28,386 nucleotides of DNA from CAZNUP01 sp964609775 (GCA_964609775.1 CAZSSJ010000015.1:1-28386); one strand, 5' to 3'; shown: positions 14,510 to 22,966, counted from the stretch's first letter. Made by a program: numbers and translations. Notes: generated by a model not told the origin, from the letters alone.

Positions 14510-14537
14510 AGAAGAGATTTTATTCCTCGTGAGACCT

Positions 14538-15011
14538 ATGAAAAAGAAGGGTATTTTATTGACTCCAGGTGGTTTGCAAGGCCTGCAAAGAGAACTCGAC
14601 GAGCTCAGAAGCGTCAAGTTGCCGGCGGTGCTTGATCGTGTCGCCCGAGCCCGGGAAGATGGCGATTTGTCCGAAAACAGTGCCTATCAGTTTGGCAAAC
14701 AGGAACAGGAGTTCTTGCAAGGTCGAATTGAGGAACTTGAAGAAATTCTCAAAACGGCCACACTAGTCCAACAGACAAATAATCCCGCTGGCCACCAGAT
14801 GGTCGATGTGGGCTGTAAGGTAACCGTCTCCGTGGCCGGCAAGAAACAAACTTTCTCCGTCGTCGGTGACTGGGAAGCCAAGCCCTCCGAAAAGAAAATT
14901 TCTGGCAGTTCCCCTCTGGGCAAAGCCCTCCTGGGCAAAAAGGTCGGCGACAAGGCCGAGGTCGAAGCCCCGGCAGGAAAGGTGGTTTATACAATTGTTG
15001 ACATAGAATAA
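14538..15011 (+). CDS. greA: Transcription elongation factor GreA
   Basis: A 157-aa protein from ATG 14538 (a GTG three codons earlier is less likely). The N-terminal coiled coil (about residues 12-77) carries the acidic tip in AREDGDLSENSAY, which reaches into the RNA polymerase channel to provoke cleavage of backtracked RNA. The C-terminal FKBP-like domain (about 85-157) shows VGCKVTVSVAGKKQTF and SSPLGKALLGKKVGD. Length is standard. Upstream are a consensus promoter and a leader with a terminator hairpin, so expression is probably attenuated. It is followed by its own terminator and lysS. Confidence 0.97.
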   Translation: MKKKGILLTPGGLQGLQRELDELRSVKLPAVLDRVARAREDGDLSENSAYQFGKQEQEFLQGRIEELEEILKTATLVQQTNNPAGHQMVDVGCKVTVSVAGKKQTFSVVGDWEAKPSEKKISGSSPLGKALLGKKVGDKAEVEAPAGKVVYTIVDIE

Positions 15012-15053
15012 CTTCATTGCCAGGGTGATTGCTTTTGCAGAATATACTCCTCG

Positions 15054-15075
15054 CCTCCTAAAAGGGAGGTTTTTT
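15054..15075 (+). terminator. Intrinsic terminator after greA
   Basis: CCTCC and GGAGG pair (extended by a T-G wobble) around a short A-rich loop, followed directly by six T. Confidence 0.75.
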
Positions 15076-15077
15076 AG

Positions 15078-15083
15078 TATACT
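15078..15083 (+). promoter_or_regulatory. -10 of lysS, leaderless arrangement
   Basis: TATACT directly after the greA terminator and 6 nt before the lysS ATG; no good -35 is visible. Confidence 0.45.
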
Positions 15084-15089
15084 AAGCTC

Positions 15090-16547
15090 ATGGCCCAATC
15101 GCTTGATCAATTAATCAAGATTCGTCGGGAAAAGATGATCAAACTCCAGGCACTGGGAATGTCCGGTTTTCCTGCCTGGCAGGGAAGTCGAGAAATCATT
15201 TCCAGAGTCAAAAACAAAAATTTTGGAGATAGTGCTCAGATCGCCGGCAGATTGACAGCCATCCGTGGTCATGGCAAATTAATTTTTGCCGATTTGACCG
15301 ACGAGAGCGGAAAAATACAAGTTTCATTTAAGGCCGATAATCTCGTCAAAAATTGGGACGCCATTGAGCTTCTGGACATAGGAGATTTTATCTCTGTCTC
15401 AGGACGACTCTTTTCCACCCAAGCCGGTGAATTAACTATTGACACAGAGAATTTTTCACTCTTGACAAAGTCAGTCAGACCCCTTCCTTCAAGCTGGTAC
15501 GGTCTGTCCGACGTCGAAGAGCGCTACCGTCAAAGATATGTCGATCTGTTAGTGAACCCTGAGGTTAAAAAGGTTTTTGAAACTCGCACGAAAATAATCA
15601 AATTGCTGCGAAAAAAGCTTGATGAATCCGGTTTTGTGGAAGTTGAGACTCCGGTATTACAGCCCCTCTACGGCGGGGCGACGGCTAAACCTTTCATTAC
15701 CCACCATAATGCTTTGGACATCGATCTCTATCTGCGAATATCCAACGAGCTCTTTCTCAAGCGCTTAATTGTTGGCGGCTTTGAAAAAGTTTACGAGATC
15801 GGGAAGGACTTTCGGAACGAAGGCATCGATCGAGAGCACAATCCGGAGTTCACAATGGCGGAGTTCTACTGGGCCTACGCTAACTACGATGATCTCATGT
15901 CTTTCACTGAGACACTGCTTTCAGACATTGCCAGGGAAATAACCGGCTCTTCTAAAATTTCCTGGCAAGGAAAAGACTACGACCTCACCCCACCCTGGCC
16001 AAAAGTCACCTACCGCGATCTGATTTTCCAGGATACGGGGATTGACATTAACATCAATGATACTGAAGAAAAACTATTGAGTGAAATCAGGAAGAAAAAA
16101 GTGTCACTGGATCTCTCTGGGGTTGTTGGTTATGGCGCCTTGTTAGACTCTTTCTACAAAGAGGTATCTCGTCCCCAAATTGCCGGGCCAATATTTCTCA
16201 TTGACCATCCGGTAGCTCTGGTTCCCCTGGCTAAGCGCAAAGTTGAGGATCCCCGGAAATCAGCCACCTTTCAATTACTCATCGGCGGTTATGAATTCAT
16301 CAAGGCCTACAATGAATTAAATGACCCGTTCGACCAAAAAGCTCGCTGGGAAGAAGAACAAAAACTGGCGAAAAAGGGGCTTGCGGAACACCAAGTTCTC
16401 GATGGGGACTATATTCGGGCCTTGGAATATGGCATGCCCCCAACTGCTGGTTGGGGTTTAGGAATTGACAGATTCACCGCCTTTTTAACAGACAGCCATG
16501 GGCTAAAAGATGTGATTCTCTTTCCTACCATGAGGCCGGAAAAGTAA
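15090..16547 (+). CDS. lysS: Lysyl-tRNA synthetase, class II
   Basis: A 485-aa class IIb synthetase. The N-terminal OB-fold anticodon-binding domain (about residues 45-135, with IAGRLTAIRGHGKLIFADLTDE) precedes the catalytic core: motif 1 around ETPVLQPLYGGATAKPF, motif 2 FRNEGIDREHNPEFTMAEFY and motif 3 GWGLGIDRFTAFL. It charges tRNA-Lys with lysine in the cytosol. Length and motifs are normal. The start at ATG 15090 is fixed by the SLDQLIKIRREK helix. The stop is 1 bp before the HD hydrolase gene, so these two form an operon. Confidence 0.97.
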   Translation: MAQSLDQLIKIRREKMIKLQALGMSGFPAWQGSREIISRVKNKNFGDSAQIAGRLTAIRGHGKLIFADLTDESGKIQVSFKADNLVKNWDAIELLDIGDFISVSGRLFSTQAGELTIDTENFSLLTKSVRPLPSSWYGLSDVEERYRQRYVDLLVNPEVKKVFETRTKIIKLLRKKLDESGFVEVETPVLQPLYGGATAKPFITHHNALDIDLYLRISNELFLKRLIVGGFEKVYEIGKDFRNEGIDREHNPEFTMAEFYWAYANYDDLMSFTETLLSDIAREITGSSKISWQGKDYDLTPPWPKVTYRDLIFQDTGIDININDTEEKLLSEIRKKKVSLDLSGVVGYGALLDSFYKEVSRPQIAGPIFLIDHPVALVPLAKRKVEDPRKSATFQLLIGGYEFIKAYNELNDPFDQKARWEEEQKLAKKGLAEHQVLDGDYIRALEYGMPPTAGWGLGIDRFTAFLTDSHGLKDVILFPTMRPEK

Positions 16548-16548
16548 T

Positions 16549-17160
16549 ATGACTCACGACGAAGCTCTAAACGCTCTCAACACTCTGGTCAAAAATGAAA
16601 ATCTTCGGCGCCATCACTTGGCTGCCGGTGTTTGCATGAAGGCCTTGGCCCAATTTCTCAAGACGAAACACAAAAGTGGCTTCAGTCTTTTTGGTCTGGG
16701 TTCAAAGTCAGACATCGATCCAAATTCCTGGCAAATTGTCGGCCTTCTCCACGACGCTGACTATGAACGAACCAAAGATCGCCCGGCGGAACACGGCGTC
16801 ATCATTCTCGATGAAATTCGCTCACTCAACTATTCCATTACACCCGAAGAAGCCGAAGCCATCAAGTTTCACAACTTTGAAAACACCAAAGCCAAAGAGT
16901 CATTAATGGGTTGGGGAATCTATACTTGCGACGAACTCACCGGTCTAATCGTTGCCTGCGCTCTGGTTCGTCCTGACAAAAAGCTCGCCTCGGTCGCCGT
17001 GGACTTTGTCCTCTCAAAAATGAAAGAACCCGCTTTTGCCAAAGGCGCCTTACGCAACCGCATCTATCTTTGTTCTGAAAAACTAGGCATTAAACTCGAA
17101 GATTTTGTCAAAATTAATCTCGAAGCAATGCAAAGTATCGCCGATCAACTTGGATTGTAG
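16549..17160 (+). CDS. HD-superfamily hydrolase, COG2316-like
   Basis: A 203-aa protein with the HD metal site spread over RRHHLAAG, GLLHDADYE and AIKFHN, followed by DELTGLIVACALVRPDKK, a stretch I associate with the COG2316 predicted HD hydrolases. HD proteins are metal-dependent phosphohydrolases; the substrate of this branch is not established. An insertion of about 20 residues (KSGFSLFGLGSKSD) lies between the first helix and the HD strand. It begins one base after the lysS stop and ends 20 bp before serS, so it belongs to a synthetase gene cluster, though that may be only positional. Confidence 0.88.
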   Translation: MTHDEALNALNTLVKNENLRRHHLAAGVCMKALAQFLKTKHKSGFSLFGLGSKSDIDPNSWQIVGLLHDADYERTKDRPAEHGVIILDEIRSLNYSITPEEAEAIKFHNFENTKAKESLMGWGIYTCDELTGLIVACALVRPDKKLASVAVDFVLSKMKEPAFAKGALRNRIYLCSEKLGIKLEDFVKINLEAMQSIADQLGL

Positions 17161-17168
17161 GTTTCTGC

Positions 17169-17174
17169 TAAAAT
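17169..17174 (+). promoter_or_regulatory. -10 of serS, leaderless arrangement
   Basis: TAAAAT, 6 nt before ATG 17181; no clear -35 at the usual distance. Confidence 0.4.
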
Positions 17175-17180
17175 CAGGCT

Positions 17181-18488
17181 ATGCTAGACATAAAATACAT
17201 CCGCGAAAAAGCGGAGGAGCTAAAACAGAACATTTTCAATCGACACCTAGATCCAAAAGTCTGCGATGTGGACAAACTTCTCTTGCTTGACGCCCGAAAA
17301 ATTCAATTAGATCAAGAACTAGATAAGCTCCGCGAAGCAAGAAATAGACTTGCCGATCAGCTCAAAGACGAAAAAGCGCGCACCCCCCAATTGATTGAGG
17401 AAGGGAAAAAGATAAAAGATGGCATAAAAGTCCTTGAGGAAGAGTTAAGTGGAGTCTTAAAAGACTGGCAAAACTTAATGGACTGGATGCCGAATATAAC
17501 TTCACCCTTGATGCCAATTGGTGAGGACTCGTCAGGCAATATTGAATTCAAAGTCTGGCCCGAAAAAAATCCCCGGCCAAAATTTAAATTTGAACCAAAA
17601 CACTATCACGACTTAATGGTTAACCTCGATTTGGTTGATATGGAAAAGGCGGCGAAAAATTCCGGAACGCGATTCTATTATTTGAAAAATGAGACCGTAC
17701 TATTACAATTCGCCCTTTTTAATCACGCCATACAAAAACTGGTAAAAAAAGGTTTTACACCAATCACCACCCCTGACCTGGTTAGATACCGACCCCTCTA
17801 TGGCACCGGTTATTTCCCTTCAGAAAGCTCGGCGATCTATAAAATGTTTGATGAAGATAAGATGGAGGAAAAAGAAGCTCTGTATCTGGTTGGCACGTCC
17901 GAACAGGCGATAGTTGCCTATCATGCCGATGAAGTGCTGGACCTTGATGATGATCACCCGCTTCGTTATGTTGGCTATTCAGAATGTTTTCGCTCAGAAG
18001 CCGGCTCCTGGGGTAAAGATACCAAAGGAATAAAAAGAGTTCACCAGTTTTCTAAAGTGGAGATGATCTATTTCACTACTCCAGAGACTTCAGAAAAATA
18101 CATGCATGAGGCCCTGACAATAGAAGAAGAAATATTGCAGGACCTCGGACTTCCGTATCATGTTATCGACATGTGTAGCGGCGATGTAGGCATGGCAACC
18201 TATCGAAAATATGACACCGAAGTTTGGCTGCCATCACAACAAGAATATTGCGAAACAATGTCCAATTCTGATTTGGCGGCATACCATAGCCACAGACTTA
18301 ATATTAAATTCCATGATAAAAAAACGGGCGAGAAAAGATATGTCCATACCATTTCCGCTACGGCAATCACCAATACCAGACCAATATTAGCAATAGTCGA
18401 TAATAATCAAAATCCCGACGGGAGTGTTACTATTCCAGAGACTCTCCGGGAATATGTGGGTAAGGAAAAAATTACTCCAAAAAGCTAA
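17181..18488 (+). CDS. serS: Seryl-tRNA synthetase
   Basis: A 435-aa class IIa synthetase that charges tRNA-Ser. The N-terminal antiparallel coiled coil (about residues 30-100, rich in KLREARNRLADQLKDE-like heptads) binds the long variable arm of tRNA-Ser. Catalytic motifs follow: motif 1 around TPDLVRYRPLYGTGYFP, motif 2 FRSEAGSWGKDTKG, and motif 3 NTRPILAIVDNNQNPDGS with IPETLREYVG. Motif 3 reads VDNNQ where VENNQ or LENYQ is usual. Length is normal. It follows lysS and the HD gene on the same strand and may also have its own -10 element. Confidence 0.97.
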   Translation: MLDIKYIREKAEELKQNIFNRHLDPKVCDVDKLLLLDARKIQLDQELDKLREARNRLADQLKDEKARTPQLIEEGKKIKDGIKVLEEELSGVLKDWQNLMDWMPNITSPLMPIGEDSSGNIEFKVWPEKNPRPKFKFEPKHYHDLMVNLDLVDMEKAAKNSGTRFYYLKNETVLLQFALFNHAIQKLVKKGFTPITTPDLVRYRPLYGTGYFPSESSAIYKMFDEDKMEEKEALYLVGTSEQAIVAYHADEVLDLDDDHPLRYVGYSECFRSEAGSWGKDTKGIKRVHQFSKVEMIYFTTPETSEKYMHEALTIEEEILQDLGLPYHVIDMCSGDVGMATYRKYDTEVWLPSQQEYCETMSNSDLAAYHSHRLNIKFHDKKTGEKRYVHTISATAITNTRPILAIVDNNQNPDGSVTIPETLREYVGKEKITPKS

Positions 18489-18548
18489 TCGCGATTGAGG
18501 GAAGTCGATTTGGAACTTTTTGCCCCGAAAAAATTTTTTGCAAAATCC

Positions 18549-18576
18549 TTGACAAAAGTGAATGTTTTGTTATCCT
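18549..18576 (+). promoter_or_regulatory. Promoter of the MurL-like cell-wall operon
   Basis: TTGACA (18549-18554), 16-bp spacer, TATCCT (18571-18576). An A6T6 tract (18528-18539) just upstream could act as an UP element or a bend. The leader to ATG 18638 is about 55 nt. Nothing else is seen between serS and this gene. Confidence 0.75.
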
Positions 18577-18637
18577 GAAAAAGTTAACTAAATCCAATTC
18601 AGGGACTTTTTATTCTGGAACGTAATATCAGAACAGA

Positions 18638-19981
18638 ATGAATCACCCCGCAACCTACGTATATCGTAAGCTAATTCCTAACGGTGTCGAAATTTCTCTG
18701 GAGAGGAAAACCTATCAGATTACTTACCCTCTTACCCTCTGGCAACAGTTCCCGGAATTCTTCCGGCAAAATTTTGCCGACTTTTTGACCTATGCTCTAA
18801 CCGTCCATCTGTGCCTTAACGGGCATCAAAAACTGATCTACAATTTTCCCCATCCTCCGATCGAACCCTTTATTTTTGAAAGCATGATGTACTCTTTTGG
18901 AGAAACCGTCCTCATCTCTCAGAACAAACTGCTAATGCGGGATCTAATCAAAGATTTTTATAACAAAAATCTCAACATTGAATTCACCGGCCGCCCTCGT
19001 TTTTCGAGATTTAAAAATATTGCCCGGAACACTAAAAATCGAGTCATTATCCCGTTCTCTTTTGGAAAAGACAGTTTGTTGACTTTTGCCCTGAGCAGAG
19101 AACTAGGCATCGAGCCCCAATTAGTTTTTTTTCAAGAGCCGAAAAGTCCCTATGAAAACCGGCAAAAAAGTAAGCTTGCCGACCGCTTTGCAAAAAACTT
19201 TTCGATTGATGTCAATTTTTTTCCGGTGGCTCCCGGAAGACTAAGGCACAATGAAGGTAACTATTGGGGATGGGACCTTCTCTTTACTCAGTATACTTTA
19301 ATGTTAGTTCCCTATATTTTCGGGCTAAGAGCCCGGTATCTTTTTTGGTCCCATGAATTTGACTGCAACGATTTTTTCGCCAATCATGAAGGATACAAAA
19401 TTAATCCCGTCTTTGAACAAAGCAGTCGCTGGTTGTTGGTTTTAAACAATGTTGCCCGGTTTCTGGGCAGCAATGTATTGTTTGCTTCGTTAATCGAACC
19501 GATCAATGAAATATCCACGACCTGGATTCTTCACCATCGCTATCCGGAAATTGCCAAATTTCAGTTTTCCTGCTTTGCTGAAGAAAAAGACCGCGCCAAT
19601 AGAAGATGGTGTGGTCGATGTGAGAAATGTGCCACCATCTACCTTTTCTTTTGCGCCCTCGGGATTGATCCTAAAGTCGTCAGTTTTAAGGAATCAATGT
19701 TTGGTGACGAAAAAAAGAAACTTTTCGTTCTTTTTGATAATTTAGAGCGAAAGGACACCTGGCGAGACCAACAACTCCTGGCCTTCCTCCTGGCCTACAA
19801 AAAGGGGATTAAAGGAGAACTTATCAAAGAATTTAAAATTAAATATCTAAAAGAGGCCGAGGCGAGAGAAAGAGAACTTCGTAGCTATTTTTTTGGCATT
19901 CACCCCTCTGACACTCTCACCTATGAACTAAAAAGTCATCTTCTTAAGATCTATCAAGAAGAGCTCTCATCGCTTCAATGA
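18638..19981 (+). CDS. MurL-like UDP-MurNAc-L-Ala-L-Glu epimerase
   Basis: A 447-aa protein. A PP-loop ATPase signature SFGKDSLL (about residues 140-147) is followed, about 170 residues on, by FSCFAE and then the RWCGRCEKCATIY cysteine cluster (about 321-333). These features, in this order and spacing, match Xanthomonas MurL, which uses ATP to epimerise the terminal L-Glu of UDP-MurNAc-L-Ala-L-Glu to D-Glu. The assignment is from recalled family motifs. The stop overlaps the next start as ATGA, and that gene is a Ddl-like ligase followed by an LD-carboxypeptidase, so context supports peptidoglycan precursor synthesis. The P-loop has Phe for the first Gly of SGGKDS. Other PP-loop enzymes remain possible but fit the neighbours less well. 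Confidence 0.75.
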   Translation: MNHPATYVYRKLIPNGVEISLERKTYQITYPLTLWQQFPEFFRQNFADFLTYALTVHLCLNGHQKLIYNFPHPPIEPFIFESMMYSFGETVLISQNKLLMRDLIKDFYNKNLNIEFTGRPRFSRFKNIARNTKNRVIIPFSFGKDSLLTFALSRELGIEPQLVFFQEPKSPYENRQKSKLADRFAKNFSIDVNFFPVAPGRLRHNEGNYWGWDLLFTQYTLMLVPYIFGLRARYLFWSHEFDCNDFFANHEGYKINPVFEQSSRWLLVLNNVARFLGSNVLFASLIEPINEISTTWILHHRYPEIAKFQFSCFAEEKDRANRRWCGRCEKCATIYLFFCALGIDPKVVSFKESMFGDEKKKLFVLFDNLERKDTWRDQQLLAFLLAYKKGIKGELIKEFKIKYLKEAEARERELRSYFFGIHPSDTLTYELKSHLLKIYQEELSSLQ

Positions 19982-21006
19982 AAGTCACGATCCTCTACAA
20001 TCGAGTTACCTCAACTCAAGGCCGTCCGAAGGACATTCTCGCCGATGAAGATTCGGTTAAAACTGCCCTTGAGATCCAAAACAATCTCAACACTTTGGGT
20101 TTGGAAACTGAACTCCTGGAAATAACCGAAAATAACCAAGCAGACATTCTGGCGCACAAAACAGACATCTTTTTTAACCAGTCCTTTGGTCTCGGCAGCA
20201 TTCCCAAAACCGAATCAGACGTGGCGGAACTTCTGGACCAAACAGGCCTTCCCTACACCGGATCAAACAGCGAAGCCATCATTCTGACCACCGACAAGAT
20301 TGGGACCAAAAAGCTCATCCTCCAAAATAATTTGCCCACTCCTAACTTTCAAATTTTTAAATCAACTCACGACCGGCCGCACCCCAAACTCCACTACCCA
20401 TTAATCGTCAAACCAGCTTCCGAAGACTGCAGCATTGGCATCGATGACAATTCGGTGGTGTCTGACCTGCCAAGTTTGCAGGCGAAAATTCTCGAACTTT
20501 CCAAAACATATCCGGGACCATACTTGGTCGAGGAATATATCGCCGGTCGCGAGCTAAACGTAACAATCTTTGGCAATGGCGACGCTGCTGTCGCTCTTCC
20601 GATCTCCGAGATTCTTTTTGACGCCCGCTTTGCCAACCGGCCAAAAATCATTAGTTTCGCCGGTAAATGGGAAGAGACCTCTGAGGACTATCGAGGAACT
20701 TCGGAAGCTAAATGCCCCGCTGAGTTGTCTCCTGATGTCAAAGCCCGCGTCGAAGAGATCGCTCTCATTGCTTTCAAATTGACTGGCTGCTCTGACTATG
20801 CGCGAGTGGACATCCGTCTTTCGCTGCAAGGCGACCCGTTCATTCTCGAAGTCAACGCTAATCCCGCAATTGGCGCCACAGACGGTGCCGTTCGCTCAGC
20901 TAAAGCTTCAGGTTTGACCTACCAACACTTCCTTCAAAGCATCCTCGAATTTGCCCTGCTTCGCTTCAAACGCACCCTGAAAAGCCCCCATTGGGCTCAA
21001 ATCTGA
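19978..21006 (+). CDS. D-alanine-D-alanine ligase-like ATP-grasp enzyme
   Basis: A 342-aa ATP-grasp protein. The order is as in Ddl: N-terminal fold with DIFFNQSFG and the LPYTGSNSEAIILTTDK segment, ATP-binding YPLIVKPASEDCSIGI, EEYIAGRELNVTIFG, then DYARVDIRL and the metal-binding FILEVNANPAIG. Ddl joins two D-Ala residues for the stem peptide. Classical Ddl ends EVNT.PGMT; EVNANPAIG here is closer to generic ATP-grasp ligases, so substrate choice is less certain. It overlaps the MurL-like gene by 4 bp (ATGA), implying translational coupling. A role in wall-peptide synthesis is likely. Confidence 0.85.
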   Translation: MKVTILYNRVTSTQGRPKDILADEDSVKTALEIQNNLNTLGLETELLEITENNQADILAHKTDIFFNQSFGLGSIPKTESDVAELLDQTGLPYTGSNSEAIILTTDKIGTKKLILQNNLPTPNFQIFKSTHDRPHPKLHYPLIVKPASEDCSIGIDDNSVVSDLPSLQAKILELSKTYPGPYLVEEYIAGRELNVTIFGNGDAAVALPISEILFDARFANRPKIISFAGKWEETSEDYRGTSEAKCPAELSPDVKARVEEIALIAFKLTGCSDYARVDIRLSLQGDPFILEVNANPAIGATDGAVRSAKASGLTYQHFLQSILEFALLRFKRTLKSPHWAQI

Positions 21007-21028
21007 AATCCTATAGTATTTCATCTGC

Positions 21029-21057
21029 TTGTTCCCCCTCTCCCCGAGAGCTAAAAT
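21029..21057 (+). promoter_or_regulatory. Promoter of the LD-carboxypeptidase gene
   Basis: -35 TTGTTC (21029-21034), 17-bp spacer, -10 TAAAAT (21052-21057), 6 nt before ATG 21064. Confidence 0.5.
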
Positions 21058-21063
21058 ACGACT

Positions 21064-22008
21064 ATGGCCCAAATAGTTTGTCCCAACAAGCTCCTGCCTG
21101 GTGACACCGTCGCTATTGTCGCCCCCTCCGAACCAGTCGAGCGAGAAGACGTCACCAAAACTAAAGCCTATCTCGAGGGCTTGGGCTACAAGGTAAAGCT
21201 TGGAAAACATCTTTTCTATAAAATCGGTGACTACACCGCCGGGACAATTGAAGACCGAGCCGAAGACGTCAACTGGGCTTTTGGTGATCCTGAAATTAAA
21301 GCGATTTTTGCCGGCCAGGGCGGCTATGCCGCCGACCAAATTCTTGACCGTGTGGACTACGAAGCCGTCTCCAAAAATCCTAAGATTTTTGTTGGTTACT
21401 CCGACGCCACCACTCTGCAGTTTGCCCTGTTTGCTAAAGCCAACCTGGTCACTTTTAGTGGCCCTAATGGCGCCGGCTTGCACGAACAGGACAAATACAC
21501 CTATGACTACCTCTGGCCGACCCTCACTGGTTTTGAGACCCCGAAAATTATCCCCGCCGAAGGCAACAAGTGGGAGGTTCTTCGCTCCGGCAAGGGGAGG
21601 GGCCTTCTAATTGGCGGCAACCTTGACTGCATCTGTTCACTTCTGGGCACAATCTACGATCCCCTTTCCAAGCTCACCGACCAAAAAATCATTCTTTTTT
21701 GGGAAGAGGACGAGTCCATTTTTAATGACATCATCCGGGACATGTTCCAGCTCAAGAACGCCGGGGTCCTGGAGCGGTGTGAAGGAATGCTCGTGGGAAA
21801 AATCACTAACAGCTCCGAAGAAGGCGGCTATGTGGGCATTCCCGAACTTCGCTACACCCTTCTTCAGCTGGCCCGCGCCTTTGATTTTCCCATCATTTGG
21901 AACATGGACTTTGGTCATGTTCCGGCAAAGATCACCATCCCCCAGGGCGTCGAGGGCGAAATTGACACCAAAACCCTCACCATCAAGTTCCAGAATGGCG
22001 TTCTCTAA
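21064..22008 (+). CDS. LD-carboxypeptidase (peptidase family S66, LdcA-like)
   Basis: A 314-aa cytosolic serine peptidase of the muramoyltetrapeptide carboxypeptidase/MccF family. The nucleophile lies in FVGYSDATTLQF (Ser 113), the Glu in LFWEEDES (214-215) and the His in FGHVPAKITIP (285), giving the unusual Ser-Glu-His set of S66. LdcA removes the terminal D-Ala from tetrapeptides during wall recycling. No signal peptide is present, which fits a cytosolic recycling role. It lies 57 bp after the Ddl-like gene and its end overlaps the methyltransferase gene by 14 bp. MccF-type immunity is an alternative, but the wall-gene context favours LdcA. Confidence 0.93.
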   Translation: MAQIVCPNKLLPGDTVAIVAPSEPVEREDVTKTKAYLEGLGYKVKLGKHLFYKIGDYTAGTIEDRAEDVNWAFGDPEIKAIFAGQGGYAADQILDRVDYEAVSKNPKIFVGYSDATTLQFALFAKANLVTFSGPNGAGLHEQDKYTYDYLWPTLTGFETPKIIPAEGNKWEVLRSGKGRGLLIGGNLDCICSLLGTIYDPLSKLTDQKIILFWEEDESIFNDIIRDMFQLKNAGVLERCEGMLVGKITNSSEEGGYVGIPELRYTLLQLARAFDFPIIWNMDFGHVPAKITIPQGVEGEIDTKTLTIKFQNGVL

Positions 22009-22690
22009 ACTCTCCTGGCTCCTCTCCTTCCTTTGGCCCCAAACTCTGGCCGTGATCACTTCTGACATTAATGGCCCTGTCTCTGTCCAGGTGAGCTTTG
22101 GCCAGATTTATGTCTATGCAGGCCAGACGCAGCAATCTAGCCCCTGGGTGGAAAAAATTTGGCGCCGTGGCATAAGTTCCCTATCCACAAACACGCGATC
22201 ACCAAGAAATGGATTCGGGCAAAAATCAATTGTTAATGCTTTAATTCTCGGTCTGGGATGTGGCCTGGCGGCAAAATTGTTGAGCCAAAAATTTCCTTGG
22301 CTAAAAATTATCGGAGTAGAAATTGACCCGGTGATGATAGATATCACCAAGGAGTATTTTGGCTTGGGTGACGGAAGAAACTTAAGAATCTTTAAAACCG
22401 ATGCCCAAAAATTTATCCGCACTAACAGATCGAAATTTGATTTAATTTTGGTCGACCTCTTTCTTGGCCCAAACTACCCCGTCCAATTTGAAGAGGCAGA
22501 GTTTCTTCAAAAACTGTCTCAAACCCTGTCAAAAAATGGGATCGTAATTTTTAACCGTCTGACAACTAAAACATCTAATTTTGTGCCCGAAAAATTTATT
22601 GACAAATTAGCAAAATTTTTCAAAATAGAGAAAACCTTAAAGGTTGATTTTAATCGACTAATCTTTTGTTCGAGACGGGAAAAGCGATAG
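21995..22690 (+). CDS. Spermidine-synthase-like SAM-binding methyltransferase-fold protein
   Basis: A 231-aa protein whose start (ATG 21995) lies inside the last codons of the LD-carboxypeptidase gene, in another frame. The Rossmann core shows ALILGLGCGLAAKLL (motif I), VEIDPVMIDITKEYF (acidic end of strand 2) and FDLILVDLFLGPNYP (motif IV), the layout of SpeE-like proteins. The N-terminus has a hydrophobic stretch (LSWLLSFLWPQTLAV) and beta strands (VSVQVSFGQIYVYAG) in place of a full SpeE N-terminal domain. Polyamine synthesis is unproven; many such short homologues have unknown roles. The frame stays open far upstream of 21995, but that part is antiphase to ldcA and not real. Confidence 0.82.
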   Translation: MAFSKLSWLLSFLWPQTLAVITSDINGPVSVQVSFGQIYVYAGQTQQSSPWVEKIWRRGISSLSTNTRSPRNGFGQKSIVNALILGLGCGLAAKLLSQKFPWLKIIGVEIDPVMIDITKEYFGLGDGRNLRIFKTDAQKFIRTNRSKFDLILVDLFLGPNYPVQFEEAEFLQKLSQTLSKNGIVIFNRLTTKTSNFVPEKFIDKLAKFFKIEKTLKVDFNRLIFCSRREKR

Positions 22691-22802
22691 CCTTGGGACC
22701 TTTCTCGAATTTCTCCGCTCTTTCCTGGGAGATCACATAATTCTTTGGACGTCTTGAGCGAGGGCTTTGCCCAAGCGAAAGACACTTTGATTTTTCTTTG
22801 GC

Positions 22803-22962
22803 TTACCTTTCTTTTCCAAAGAAAGGTAACCTGCTATCCTGGCAGTCGCAGTCCAAAAATGCTAGAATACTGCCGTTATACCGGTTGTCTTTGTGAAGAC
22901 AACCGTGTATATTCTCGGTTGTTTCGAACCGCCCGTGTTAATTTTGTAAGTAAAAACAACCG
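22803..22962 (+). promoter_or_regulatory. secA leader with several hairpins and a competing pairing near the start codon
   Basis: The 276 bp between the methyltransferase and secA hold no gene. A perfect 12-bp stem with a 3-nt loop lies at 22803-22829. A perfect 10-bp hairpin occupies 22882-22905 (CGGTTGTCTT with AAGACAACCG). Then CGGTTGTTT (22916-22924) is exactly complementary to AAACAACCG (22954-22962), 4 nt before the ATG. Because CGGTTGT occurs twice and ACAACCG twice, the pairings can exclude each other, as in an attenuator or translation switch. No leader peptide like SecM was seen. Confidence 0.6.
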
Positions 22963-22966
22963 GAAT

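Noticed and set aside
21611..21994. Upstream extension of the methyltransferase frame
   Set aside because: It is the antiphase shadow of the LD-carboxypeptidase gene; the protein-like part begins at ATG 21995.
22745..22966. N-terminal extension of SecA to the first upstream start in frame
   Set aside because: The extra 74 residues have no SecA similarity and cover perfect hairpins; the family N-terminus begins at ATG 22967.
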